Notes: generated from the letters alone by a model not told the origin. Positions 16,455 to 30,199 are shown, numbered from the stretch's first letter. The stretch is 32,572 bases of DNA from an uncultured Clostridia bacterium (GCA_947589485.1 CANQBK010000019.1:1-32572); one strand, 5' to 3'. Translations and numbers: made by a program.

Positions 16455-16498
16455 ATACCGCTGCGGGAATATTAATAAATGCCGGCAGCGGTATTTTT
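16453..16498 (+). terminator. Terminator of the SLOG-type gene
   Basis: A perfect 12-bp stem (AAATACCGCTGC and GCAGCGGTATTT) is followed by T residues. It begins at the stop codon itself. Confidence 0.85.
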
Positions 16499-16588
16499 GA
16501 CACTTGGGCAGGTTACGGCGGTAAACATAGCAACGGCGGCGCGATTCGGCGTAAAGGGCGGGTCGGAGTGAAAACAACGCACAGGGTA

Positions 16589-16617
16589 TAGACAAAAATA
16601 TAAAATTCTGTTATTAT
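16589..16617 (+). promoter_or_regulatory. Candidate promoter of the glutamine-synthetase gene
   Basis: TAGACA and TATTAT are 17 bases apart, about 40 bases before the GTG start. The sequence just upstream (about 16505-16570) is notably GC-rich, without an open frame. Confidence 0.45.
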
Positions 16618-16658
16618 AATAAATTGAATATAAATAAAAACGTAAAGGGGATATTAAG

Positions 16659-17951
16659 GTGAAATTTACTGTAAAGGAAGTTTTGCAGTTTGTCGAAGAG
16701 AATGACGTCAAGTTTGTGCGTCTTGCTTTCTTTGACATTTTCGGAATTAAAAAAAATATTTCCATTATGGCAAACGAGCTTGAATCGGCATTTGAGCACG
16801 GTGTAAGTATAGTCCCGTCCAACATAGACGGTTTTAGAGGTGCGGCAAATACCGACCTTTTGCTGTTTCCCGACCCCGCAACGCTTAAAATACTTCCGTG
16901 GCGTCCGCAAAACGGCAGAGTCGCAAGGTTGTTTTGCGACATAAGGAATCCGGACGGCTCACTGTTTGACGGCGACGTTCGCAGCGTGCTGAAAAAATCC
17001 GTTGAAAAATCGGAGCAGATGGGGTTCAGCAGCCGTGTTGGGCTTGCCTGCGAATTTTACCTGTTCAAGCTGGACGACAACGGTCTTCCCACAAGAGTGC
17101 CGCACGACAATGCGGGTTATCTTGACGTTGCGCCTTTGGACAAGGGCGAAAATGTCCGCCGACAAATTTGTCTTACGCTTGAGGAAATGGAAATAGATCC
17201 TCTTTCTTCACACCACGAGAACGGTCCCGGTCAAAATGAAATAGATTTTAAGCACAGCGACCTTCTTACTGCGGCAGATGACTTTGTTACATTTAAGGAC
17301 GTTGTAAAAACTTCAGCAGCGTCAAACGGTCTGTTCGCATCGTTTATGCCGAAACCTTTGCCGCACGAAAGCGGCAGCGGTATGCACATTAACCTTATGC
17401 TTAGAAAGTACGGTTTCAATATTTTCAGGGATAAGGGCAAGGGTCTTTCGGACACAGCAAAAAACTTTATTGCGGGCGTTTTGGACCACGCCGCCGATAT
17501 GACGGTGTTTTTTAATCCTTTGCCTAATTCCTATGCACGTTTTGGGGCTTACAAGGCTCCCGATACCGTGGACTGGTCTTATCAGGGGTTTAACTCTCTT
17601 GTACGGCTGCCCGAATACGGAACCGACAACGCAAGAATGGACTTCCGTTCTCCCGACCCGTCCTGTAACCCGTATCTTGCATTTTCATTGCTTTTGTATG
17701 CGGGACTTGACGGAATAGAAAACGGTACGGAATTGTGTCTCCCGACAAACGGCGGAGCAGAGCCGCCAAAGCTGCCGAAATCACTTGCGGAGGCGGTCGA
17801 TTGTGCCAAAAACAGCGCGTTTATAAAAAAATGCCTGCCGCCGGTCATATTTGAGAACTATCTTGAGCTAAAAACCGAGATGATAAGTAAATCTCTTCAA
17901 AGCTCGGAACAGCGGCGCATGCTTGACGAAAGATATTTTGAGATTATTTGA
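16659..17951 (+). CDS. Glutamine synthetase family protein, divergent at the active site
   Basis: This 430-residue protein has the type I glutamine synthetase fold throughout: a beta-grasp N-terminus, then HHENGPGQNEIDF (185-197), SGSGMHINL (238-246), NPLPNSYARF (286-295) and RSPDPSCNPYLAF (330-342). Several catalytic positions differ from classical enzymes. The first Glu of the ExE metal pair is Ala130 (ACEFYLF). The second His of GSGMHxH is Asn245. The flap Glu that precedes AP in classical enzymes is Lys299 (YKAP). The metal Glu in RxExR is Asp328. The first two may be normal in a Clostridia subclade; the flap Lys is harder to reconcile with ammonia activation. The GTG start follows AAAGGGG. 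An ANTAR regulator gene follows, as NitR follows glnA in some clostridia. Confidence 0.85.
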   Translation: MKFTVKEVLQFVEENDVKFVRLAFFDIFGIKKNISIMANELESAFEHGVSIVPSNIDGFRGAANTDLLLFPDPATLKILPWRPQNGRVARLFCDIRNPDGSLFDGDVRSVLKKSVEKSEQMGFSSRVGLACEFYLFKLDDNGLPTRVPHDNAGYLDVAPLDKGENVRRQICLTLEEMEIDPLSSHHENGPGQNEIDFKHSDLLTAADDFVTFKDVVKTSAASNGLFASFMPKPLPHESGSGMHINLMLRKYGFNIFRDKGKGLSDTAKNFIAGVLDHAADMTVFFNPLPNSYARFGAYKAPDTVDWSYQGFNSLVRLPEYGTDNARMDFRSPDPSCNPYLAFSLLLYAGLDGIENGTELCLPTNGGAEPPKLPKSLAEAVDCAKNSAFIKKCLPPVIFENYLELKTEMISKSLQSSEQRRMLDERYFEII

Positions 17952-18066
17952 TTCGATTTTGATTCGATTGTTAAGAAGTTACCGCCTATAAGTGAACGCA
18001 GGCGGCGTGAGTGTGTCATATATGTTAATTTTCCTTTGGTATATTTTAAAATATTCTTGATAACAC

Positions 18067-18095
18067 TTGATTGATATATAAAAATTTTGTAAAAT
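18067..18095 (+). promoter_or_regulatory. Candidate promoter of the ANTAR regulator
   Basis: TTGATT and TAAAAT are 17 bases apart. Transcription would start near 18102, almost at the ribosome site. Between the synthetase stop and this promoter there is a CCGCCT/AGGCGG hairpin (about 17982-18005) without a T run. Confidence 0.4.
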
Positions 18096-18116
18096 AAAGA
18101 GAAGGGTGTTTGGCTT

Positions 18117-18686
18117 TTGGATAATGTGCTGATAATATCATCGAATGAACAAAGTATCGGTCTTTTTTCTCAGCTTCTGAAAGCCGAACGGTGCGGCGAA
18201 ATTGACAGCGTAAAAAGCGGCTCCGAGGGGCGCAGGCTTTTGTCCGAGCGTGAATATGAGCTTGTTATTGTCAATGCGCCGATTAAAGATGAGTTCGGCG
18301 ATATGCTTGCTGTAGATGCAGTGCAAAATACCGGAGCGGGAGTTATACTGATAGTTAAAAATGAGCTTGAAGCGGAGCTGGAAAGCCGTGTTTCAAAATA
18401 CGGAGTGTTTGTTATAGGCAAACCGCTGAGTAAAACTGTTTTTTATAAGGCACTCAGACTGCTTGAGGCAATGAGGAACCGTATGAGCGGAGTCAGGCTT
18501 GAAAACGTAAAGCTGCAAAAGAAAATTGACGATATTCGGGTCATAAACCGTGCAAAGTGTATCCTTATGGAATATCTGTCAATGACCGAACCTCAGGCAC
18601 ATAAATATTTGGAGCGGCAGGCTATGGATTTGCGTCTTACAAAAATTGAGGTTGCCAAGCGTTTGCTCAGCACTTATGAAAATTGA
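18117..18686 (+). CDS. ANTAR-domain RNA-binding antiterminator (NitR/NasT-like)
   Basis: This 189-residue protein has an N-terminal receiver-like domain (about 1-118) and a C-terminal ANTAR domain (about 130-185: RAKCILMEYLSMTEPQAHKY then the EVAKRLL helix). ANTAR proteins bind paired hairpins in leader RNAs and prevent termination. The phosphoacceptor Asp of the receiver is Asn here (YELVIVNAPIKDEFG), so activation is probably by ligand or partner and not by phosphorylation. The position after a glutamine-synthetase-type gene matches NitR of solventogenic clostridia. The TTG start follows AAGGGTG. It is likely to regulate nitrogen assimilation genes, perhaps including its neighbours. Confidence 0.85.
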   Translation: MDNVLIISSNEQSIGLFSQLLKAERCGEIDSVKSGSEGRRLLSEREYELVIVNAPIKDEFGDMLAVDAVQNTGAGVILIVKNELEAELESRVSKYGVFVIGKPLSKTVFYKALRLLEAMRNRMSGVRLENVKLQKKIDDIRVINRAKCILMEYLSMTEPQAHKYLERQAMDLRLTKIEVAKRLLSTYEN

Positions 18687-18761
18687 CGGAAACGATTTCC
18701 GCACGCCTTAGATGCGGACGGGAACGTATGTTATTGTAATTGCGTATTTATTCGCATTTTT
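18687..18761 (+). promoter_or_regulatory. Overlapping hairpins in the ANTAR-carA gap
   Basis: The stem CGGAAA/TTTCCG (18687-18701) shares bases with the stem TCCGCA/TGCGGA (18698-18718), so the two are mutually exclusive. A short TGCG/CGCA hairpin followed by TTTTTAT comes next (about 18740-18761). The order resembles an attenuator, but the stems are short and the loops are not the six-base loops of known ANTAR targets. Confidence 0.3.
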
Positions 18762-18781
18762 ATGAAAGGATGGTCAACGGT

Positions 18782-19859
18782 ATGGATAAAAAAGCCTATC
18801 TTGTATTGGAAAACGGTGATGTTTACGAAGGCTTTGCCTTTGGTGCGGAAAAGGAAATTGTGGGTGAACTTGTTTTTACGACGGCAATGACGGGCTATCT
18901 TGAAACGATTACCGACCCCAGCTATTACGGTCAAATTGTTTGCCAAACATTTCCTCTTATAGGAAATTACGGCGTTATTTCGTCCGATTTTGAAAGTAAA
19001 AAGCCTGCTTTAAGGGCTTATATAGTAAGAGAGTGGTGTCAACAGCCTTCAAATTTCCGTTGTGAGGGTGTGCTTGACACTTTTTTAAAGGACAGTGACA
19101 TTCCGGGACTTTACGGAATAGATACGCGCCTTCTTACAAAAACCGTAAGAGAGTACGGTGTAATGAATGCTAAAATAACATATAAAAATCCGATTGACGG
19201 CAAATGTCCGGAGCTTAAAGACTATAAAATAGTAAATGCCGTAAAGTCGGTGACCATAGATGAACCGAAGGTGTTCAAAGCGGAAAATGCAAAATATAAT
19301 GTGGTACTTATGGATTTCGGCGCAAAAGAAAATATATGCCGTGAGCTTTTAAAGAGGAATTGTAACGTTACCGTCGTTCCGAGCTTTACATCGGCAGAGC
19401 AGATAAAGGCGTTGAATCCCGACGGAATAATGCTTTCAAACGGTCCGGGAGACCCCCGCGAAAATGTTGAAGTTACTGAACAGCTTAAAATTTTGTGCAA
19501 AGAAAAAATACCGACATTCGGCATTTGTTTGGGTCACCAGCTTTTGGCGGTTTCACAGGGCGCAAAAATTGAAAAACTTAAGTACGGTCACAGGGGTTCC
19601 AACCAGCCGGCTACGGAAACAAAGACCGGCAGGGTATATATAACAAGCCAGAACCACGGCTATGCGGTAGTAGCCTCGACATTGCCGGAAAATGCACAAG
19701 AGAGCTTTGTAAATGCTAACGACGGCACCTGTGAGGGAGTTACCTATACGGATATGCCGGCTTTTACAGTCCAGTTCCACCCCGAAGCCTGCGGAGGTCC
19801 GCTTGATACGTCGTTTCTTTTCGATAAATTCATAAATATGATTCAGGAGGATAAAAAGA

Positions 19860-19867
<8 letters not shown>
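18782..19867 (+). CDS. carA: Carbamoyl-phosphate synthase, small (glutaminase) subunit
   Basis: This subunit hydrolyses glutamine and channels ammonia to CarB for carbamoyl phosphate, the precursor of pyrimidines and arginine. With the start at ATG 18782 (AAAGGA about eleven bases upstream) it has 361 residues, the normal size. The N-terminal half is the CarA-specific domain. The C-terminal class I amidotransferase has its nucleophile, Cys249, in FGICLGHQ, and the His of QFHPEACGG. Earlier in-frame ATGs (from 18740) lack ribosome sites. The stop overlaps the carB start by eight bases. Confidence 0.95.
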
Positions 19868-25510
<5,643 letters not shown>

Positions 25511-25514
25511 ATAG

Positions 25515-25571
25515 TTAAGTTATGTACCCATAATTAAGTTATGTACCCATAATTAAGTTATGTACCCATAG
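25515..25571. repeat. Tandem 19-bp repeat, three copies
   Basis: The unit TTAAGTTATGTACCCATAA occurs three times head to tail with a strict 19-base period; the last copy ends in G. Its complement resembles the module boundary of the composite repeats (TTATGG-TACATTAA), so it looks like local amplification of a fragment of the adjoining inverted copy. Confidence 0.9.
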
Positions 25572-25802
25572 TCAAAAGTTTCGGTCAAGGCGCCGAGCCG
25601 GCGCTGTCAATTCGCGGCGCCGAGCCGGCGCAGGCGATTCGCGCTGTCGCTCACTCCGTTCGCTCGTACTGCAAGCAAAAACTACACTCGCGCGGCGTAA
25701 GTCATTTTAACCATAGTCAAAAGTTTCGGTCAAGCCTTTTCAAAGGCTTGCGGATTCCAAAGGCAGAGCCTTTGGCGGGTTTTTAAGGGCGGAGCCCTTA
25801 AC
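25571..25802 (-). repeat. Composite hairpin repeat, copy 4 (inverted)
   Basis: This carries the same modules in reverse order and on the opposite strand from copies 1, 2, 5, 6 and 7: GCGCCGAGCCGGCGC hairpins, TCGCTCACTCCGTTCGCTCG, AAGCCTTTTCAAAGGCTT, AAAGGCAGAGCCTTT and AAGGGCGGAGCCCTT. It lies between pyrG and dapL. Confidence 0.85.
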
Positions 25803-25892
25803 TGTGCAATGCCCGTGTTTTAGATTCGCAGTGTTAGGCAAGGATTTGGTTCTTGTATAGATATAATAATAAATTATGAGAAGGGGATAAAA

Positions 25893-27074
25893 ATGAAAGT
25901 AAACAGAAAATTCGACAATTTGGTACCAAGTTATCTTTTTGCTGAGATTGCAAAGAGAGTAAACGACTATCAAACCGCAAATCCGGATAAGGATATTATT
26001 CGCTTAGGTATAGGTGATGTAACACTTCCTCTTGCACCCGTTGTTGTTGACGCAATGAAAAAGGGCGCAGACGATCTTGCAAAGAAAGAAACATTTAAGG
26101 GTTACCCCGATTATGAGGGATATGCCTTTGTAAGAGAAAAAATTTCCGATTATTACAAATCGTTTGGAGTAAGTGTTTCGGCGGACGAAATTCTTATTTC
26201 CGACGGTGCAAAGTCCGACTGCGGAAATATAGGCGATATTTTTGATGAAGATAATGTAGTTCTTGTAACAGACCCGGTATATCCTGTTTATGTTGATTCA
26301 AATATTATGGCGGGCAGAAAAATAATATATGCAAACAGCACAAAGGAAAATAATTTTACGGCTATGCCCGACGACAGCGTTCATGCCGATATTATTTATC
26401 TTTGTTCACCGAACAATCCCACGGGAGCGGCATATACGGCGGAACAGCTTAAAGTATGGATAGATTATGCAATAAAGAATGACGCCATTATTTTGTATGA
26501 CTGCGCTTATGAGGCTTTTATTACCGAAGATATTCCGCGGAGTATTTTTGCTGTTGAGGGCGCAAGAAAATGTGCGATAGAGTTTTGTTCACTTTCAAAA
26601 ACGGCAGGATTTACTGGTACACGCTGCGGTTATACTGTAATTCCAAAAGAACTTGAGCGTGACGGACATAATATATATGGGCTTTGGTACCGCCGTCAGG
26701 CAACAAAGTTTAACGGTGTTTCTTGGCCTGTACAATGTGCGGCAGCCGCTGTCTTTTCTGAAGAAGGTCAAAAACAGATAAAGGTCAATCTTGAGTATTA
26801 CAAGGAAAACGCAAAAATTATAGCTTCGGCTCTTGACGAATTGGGTATATATTATACGGGCGGCAAAAATTCACCGTATATTTGGCTTGAGTGTCCGAAC
26901 GGTATGAAATCTTGGGATTTCTTCGACAAGCTGCTTAATGAGGCAAATGTTGTCGGCACACCGGGTGCGGGATTCGGTGAAAACGGCGAGGGATTTTTCC
27001 GTCTTACCTCATTCGGTGACAGGGACAAGACGGCGGAGGCTGTTGAAAGAATAAAAAAAGTTCTTTCAAAATAA
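25893..27074 (+). CDS. dapL: LL-diaminopimelate aminotransferase
   Basis: This PLP-dependent fold-type I aminotransferase converts tetrahydrodipicolinate directly to LL-diaminopimelate, bypassing the acylated intermediates. The 393 residues match the DapL family: N-terminal NRKFDNLVPSYLFAEIAKRV, GIGDVTLPLAP, LCSPNNPTGAAY, and the PLP lysine in CSLSKTAGFTGTRCGY. The product is the substrate of DapF, encoded at the end of the carB fusion just upstream. The ATG follows AAGGGG; a TATAAT at 25862-25867 is the only promoter element seen, with no convincing -35. A terminator follows at 27147-27183. Confidence 0.94.
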   Translation: MKVNRKFDNLVPSYLFAEIAKRVNDYQTANPDKDIIRLGIGDVTLPLAPVVVDAMKKGADDLAKKETFKGYPDYEGYAFVREKISDYYKSFGVSVSADEILISDGAKSDCGNIGDIFDEDNVVLVTDPVYPVYVDSNIMAGRKIIYANSTKENNFTAMPDDSVHADIIYLCSPNNPTGAAYTAEQLKVWIDYAIKNDAIILYDCAYEAFITEDIPRSIFAVEGARKCAIEFCSLSKTAGFTGTRCGYTVIPKELERDGHNIYGLWYRRQATKFNGVSWPVQCAAAAVFSEEGQKQIKVNLEYYKENAKIIASALDELGIYYTGGKNSPYIWLECPNGMKSWDFFDKLLNEANVVGTPGAGFGENGEGFFRLTSFGDRDKTAEAVERIKKVLSK

Positions 27075-27146
27075 TAAAAAATAAAATTGTTGGGGTGGTC
27101 TGATTCCTGTCAGCACCCGTGTATTCAGCAGGTTACAAACACGTTT

Positions 27147-27190
27147 GAGAACTGTCCGTTGACTTTTGCAATGGACAGTTCTCTTATATT
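27147..27190 (+). terminator. Terminator of dapL
   Basis: A 15-bp stem has arms GAGAACTGTCCGTTG and CAATGGACAGTTCTC (one wobble pair), followed by the T-rich TTATATTTTG. It lies 72 bases past the stop. Confidence 0.8.
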
Positions 27191-27222
27191 TTGTATTCCG
27201 AAATTACGAAACGTAAAAAATA

Positions 27223-27412
27223 GTTAAGGGCTTTGCCCTTAAAAACCCACCAAAGGCTCCGCCTTTGGAAACCGCAAGCCTTTGAAAAGGCTTGACCGAA
27301 ACTTTTGACTATGGTTACATAAACTTATTGCGCGCGAACGTACCTATTGTTTGCAGTAAGAGCGAGCGGAGCGAGCGACAACGCGAATCGCCTGCGCCGG
27401 CTCGGCGCCGCC
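27223..27412 (+). repeat. Composite hairpin repeat, copy 5 (forward)
   Basis: The order is AAGGGCTTTGCCCTT, AAAGGCTCCGCCTTT, AAGCCTTTGAAAAGGCTT, ACCGAAACTTTTGACTATGG, GAGCGAGCGGAGCGAGCG with ACAACGCGAAT, and GCGCCGGCTCGGCGC. The module order is the same as in copy 1. Confidence 0.85.
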
Positions 27413-27597
27413 AAAGGCTCCGCCTTTGGAATCCGCAAGCCTTTGAAAAGGCTTGAGCGAAACTTTTAATTATGGATACATTAACCTGTTGCGCGCGAAC
27501 ATACTTATCGCTTTCAGTACGAGCGAACGGAGTGAGCGATAACGCGAATTGAGAGCGCAGGCACTGCGCCGCGAATCGCCTGCGCCGGCTCGGCGTG
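27413..27597 (+). repeat. Composite hairpin repeat, copy 6 (forward)
   Basis: This is directly joined to copy 5. It starts at the AAAGGCTCCGCCTTT hairpin, carries the variant GAGCGAACGGAGTGAGCG with ATAACGCGAAT, and ends with GCGCAGGCACTGCGC and CTGCGCCGGCTCGG. The copy 5/6 pair mirrors the copy 1/2 pair: both pair a GAGCGAGCG unit with a GAGCGAACG unit. The rest of the gap, 27598-27831, shows nothing I can assign. Confidence 0.8.
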
Positions 27598-27831
27598 TTC
27601 TTTTTCCAAGATGTTTTGACAGATTATAATACCTAAAAAGCAAAATAAGAACCGACCGTTTGATTCGGACGATTGGCTATGTAAAAGCAAAAACAAACAG
27701 AAATAGGGCGGAACGGAAATGTATCCGAAAAAATGGCCTGTATTGTTGTGAATGTGCAAAAAATCATTTTTATCCCAAAGTCAGTGAAACAGTTTTAAAT
27801 ATCATTACTTTTGTAATATTATGAAAGTGAC

Positions 27832-27877
27832 AAAATCCCCGAATTGCGTTTTAAAAAACGATAATTCGGGGATTTTT
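27832..27877 (-). terminator. Terminator of the tRNA-Ser gene
   Basis: A 14-bp perfect stem (AAAATCCCCGAATT and AATTCGGGGATTTT) has T-rich sequence on both strands. It lies about 50 bases beyond the 3' end of the tRNA. Confidence 0.75.
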
Positions 27878-27928
27878 CGGAGATAAAAAATAAAAGCCGC
27901 ATATTATTGCAGCTTTTAAAATATTGAG

Positions 27929-28014
27929 CGGAGACGGTGGGATTCGAACCCACGAGCCCATGAGGACTACCTGATTTCGAGTCAGGCCCGTTATGACCAC
28001 TTCGATACATCTCC
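27929..28014 (-). tRNA. tRNA-Ser (anticodon CGA)
   Basis: On the minus strand the acceptor stem GGAGATG pairs with CGTCTCC. The anticodon arm is CCTGA-CTCGAAA-TCAGG, giving anticodon CGA (codon UCG). A long serine-type variable arm (AGTCC/GGGCT) precedes the T arm GTGGGTTCGAATCCCAC. The discriminator base is G, and CCA is not encoded. Confidence 0.95.
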
Positions 28015-28118
28015 ATACAAGTTACCTTTTTGTTTGACGGCTTTTAATACATTTTAGTAAAATATCCGTAAATAATATTTCAAAACTAAAATTTCTAACA
28101 AACCGAGTTAACAATATA

Positions 28119-28147
28119 ATTCTATATGTTTTGACTGCAATTGTCAA
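28119..28147 (-). promoter_or_regulatory. Promoter of tRNA-Ser
   Basis: On the minus strand TTGACA and TAGAAT are 17 bases apart, about 100 bases upstream of the tRNA. Confidence 0.6.
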
Positions 28148-28300
28148 TACTTTTTTAAAATATTTTCCAAAATCCGTGTAAATAAAATCCGAATTACAAA
28201 CTTTCGTAAATCATTAAGTAAATGATAAAATTTCCGTAAAGATTTTAATGGTTTTTTATTTACAAATGGTTTCTTGACATTTAGCGTCCATAACGGTAAA

Positions 28301-28480
28301 TTAAAATTTTGATTTAATACTATCAACAAGCATCTGCATTTCGATTTTTGAATTTACAGAATGAGCAGCGTCTATAATTTCTTGTTTTTGTTCCTCGCTT
28401 AAAGAGGCAAATTTATTCATAGCCTCGGTATCCATTGCAAGTGCCATTCCGAAACCTACGGGTAATTCATTCTGATACAT
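28301..28480 (-). CDS. Conserved small protein of unknown function (59 aa)
   Basis: This short gene reads MYQNELPVGFGMALAMDTEA followed by MNKFASLSEEQKQEIIDAAH and a C-terminal SVNSKIEMQMLVDSIKSKF. The ATG follows TAGGAG at good spacing. The LPVGFGMALA start with an AM-x-x-F-x-x-LSEEQKQ-x-I-I helix and a final SKxEMQxxVDS helix is a pattern I recall from many Clostridia genomes, always without a function; that is memory, not a search. It is soluble, helical and acidic, with no signal peptide. It follows no obvious operon partner and is transcribed towards tRNA-Ser. Confidence 0.75.
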   Translation of the reverse strand: MYQNELPVGFGMALAMDTEAMNKFASLSEEQKQEIIDAAHSVNSKIEMQMLVDSIKSKF

Positions 28481-28810
28481 ATTTAATCTCCTAAAAACAA
28501 TTTTAAAATTATTTTTTCAAATGTATCAATAATTATTCATTTTCAAAAGTTTTTACTTGTCTTTAAAAGGGCGATAATAAGGTATGGATTCCGTTTTTAT
28601 TTTAATAATTGTATTTAGTACTGATTTTTGTGTAATTTTGACCATACTTAACGGATACAGTAAAATCCGTGAGGATTTTAGAATTTCATTTAAATAATTT
28701 TTTTGGCAGAAAAAGCATAATAAACTTAAATAACAAGCTCTCGGAAGAACGAAAATACTATTACAGCCGTGCAAACCTATTGAGTAACTTTTTATTCGCC
28801 AAAATAAAAA
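28481..28810. other. Gap without a recognised gene
   Basis: This AT-rich stretch lies upstream of the 59-aa gene. A minus-strand frame at 28553-28819 has no ribosome site and unconvincing composition. A weak TTGATA/TAAAAT pair near 28503-28540 may serve the small gene. Nothing else is seen. Confidence 0.4.
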
Positions 28811-28838
28811 ACGGCACAAAGAAAATTCTTCGTACCGT
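28801..28838 (-). terminator. Terminator downstream of the serine hydrolase
   Basis: On the minus strand the stem ACGGTACGAAGAA / TTCTTTGTGCCGT (two wobble pairs) is followed by TTTTTATTTT. It is about 155 bases past the serine hydrolase stop. Confidence 0.6.
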
Positions 28839-28992
28839 ATATTATGTCCACTGTTAATCAGCTTGCATTTAGAAAGGAAAAATCAAACACATCAAAACGT
28901 CCTAAATTTACTGTTTATCACTTGTTAAGGTATTTTGTAAGGCACTCCGTATAATAAATATAAAATGAAAATGGGGTTAATTTTTCATATTA

Positions 28993-30147
28993 TTATGTTA
29001 ATTCGGTGTGCAGGCGTGACGCCATTGTTACTGTCTTAAAAGGGTCTAAATTATTACAGGAAACAAACAGTGTAAAACCATTGTCTTGATTTATGTAATC
29101 GTATGCGCTGTAAATTCCGATTAGACCGCCATGCCACGGATTTCCTCCGGTGTCAATATAAAAACCGAATCCGTAGTTTTCCTGAGGAGAATAGTTTGAG
29201 GTCATTTGTTTGTAGCTTTCTTTGGAAATAGTTTTTCCGTTATACAATGCCTCCATCCATAGCGTCATATCGGCTCCGGTTGAAATTAAATCGCCTGCGC
29301 CTTTTGTAAGTCCGGGCTGGGTGTCAACCTTTTTATAAGATATTCCGTTTGCCCATTTTGGGGAAGAGGGTAATTCACCTATGGAACCGGTATGTTCCAT
29401 ACCGAGAGGTTCAAAAAAATTTTCTCTTAAAAAGTCAATGTATTTTTTGCCCGATACCTGTTCAACAATATTGCCGAGTAAAGTGTAATTTGCGTTTGCA
29501 TATTCAAACATTTCATCGGGTTCAAATCGTAGGTCATTTTCAAAAACCCATTTTTTAATAGAAGCGGTATTTTCCTCATCTGTTTTGTTTACGTCCGCAA
29601 TTTGGTCTGTTAAAATATCAGTGATACCCGAACGCATAGAGAGCAAATTTTTAAGGGTGATTTTTTTGCCGTCTTTATATTCGGGAAAATACTTGTCAAG
29701 AGTATCGTTTATGCTTAATTTTCCACGTTCTTGCAGAAGCAGTATAGCCGCGGCGCAAAACTGTTTTGAAACCGAGCCGAGCGGCATAGGGGTGTTTAAT
29801 GTAATTTCTTCTCCGTTTTCAAGAGTGCCTTTGGCATAAGATGCAACGGGTTTTCCGTTTTTTGCAGCATATATTACACCCTCAAAAGCAAAATCGTTAA
29901 TAATTTCTTTCATTGCTTTTTTTGCGTTTTCGTCGTCAGCGGTAATTTTTGAATCATCGACAGTTGTTTCAGAGCTATCCGAGGAAGTTGTTTTGGACGA
30001 ATCGGAAGTATCAGAAACCGTACTTTGAGATGACTCCGTAATATTTGGGGCAGTTGAAGATGAAGAAACATTTGAGTTGCCTGCGGAGCAGGCGGCAGTT
30101 GAAATCAGTGTGAGAGAAGATAAAAGCAAAGCACATATTTTTTCCAT
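28993..30147 (-). CDS. Secreted serine hydrolase lipoprotein (class C beta-lactamase/penicillin-binding type)
   Basis: With the start at ATG 30147 (AAGGAGG eight bases upstream; an in-frame TTG at 30153 is too close) it has 384 residues. The lipobox STAAC places the lipid on Cys20. A Ser/Thr/Asp-rich spacer (about 25-70) precedes the hydrolase domain (about 75-384). The active-site motifs are SVSK (Ser125, Lys128), YAN (216-218) and WHGGLIG near the C-terminus, in place of the usual KTG/HxG. The family includes D-Ala-D-Ala peptidases, esterases and beta-lactamases; the substrate cannot be told from sequence. It is expected outside the membrane. The spacer style matches the lipoproteins at 2336-4503. 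Confidence 0.88.
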   Translation of the reverse strand: MEKICALLLSSLTLISTAACSAGNSNVSSSSTAPNITESSQSTVSDTSDSSKTTSSDSSETTVDDSKITADDENAKKAMKEIINDFAFEGVIYAAKNGKPVASYAKGTLENGEEITLNTPMPLGSVSKQFCAAAILLLQERGKLSINDTLDKYFPEYKDGKKITLKNLLSMRSGITDILTDQIADVNKTDEENTASIKKWVFENDLRFEPDEMFEYANANYTLLGNIVEQVSGKKYIDFLRENFFEPLGMEHTGSIGELPSSPKWANGISYKKVDTQPGLTKGAGDLISTGADMTLWMEALYNGKTISKESYKQMTSNYSPQENYGFGFYIDTGGNPWHGGLIGIYSAYDYINQDNGFTLFVSCNNLDPFKTVTMASRLHTELT

Positions 30148-30170
30148 ACTCAAAACCTCCTTATGCCATT

Positions 30171-30199
30171 ATTATAAACTCTCGGTTGATTTATTACAA
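30171..30199 (-). promoter_or_regulatory. Promoter of the serine hydrolase
   Basis: On the minus strand TTGTAA and TATAAT are 17 bases apart, just upstream of the AAGGAGG site, giving a short leader. Confidence 0.55.

Noticed and set aside
27223-27597. CRISPR array
   Set aside because: The repeats are irregular hairpin modules without equal-length unique spacers, and no cas genes are present.
27514-27759. Minus-strand open frame of 81 codons ending in a repeat-encoded AHSVRSY tail
   Set aside because: No ribosome site, no recognisable protein features in the non-repeat part, and about a third of it is repeat sequence.
28553-28819. Minus-strand open frame of 88 codons upstream of the 59-aa gene
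   Set aside because: No ribosome site at any in-frame start, Cys/Phe-rich composition typical of AT-rich noncoding sequence.
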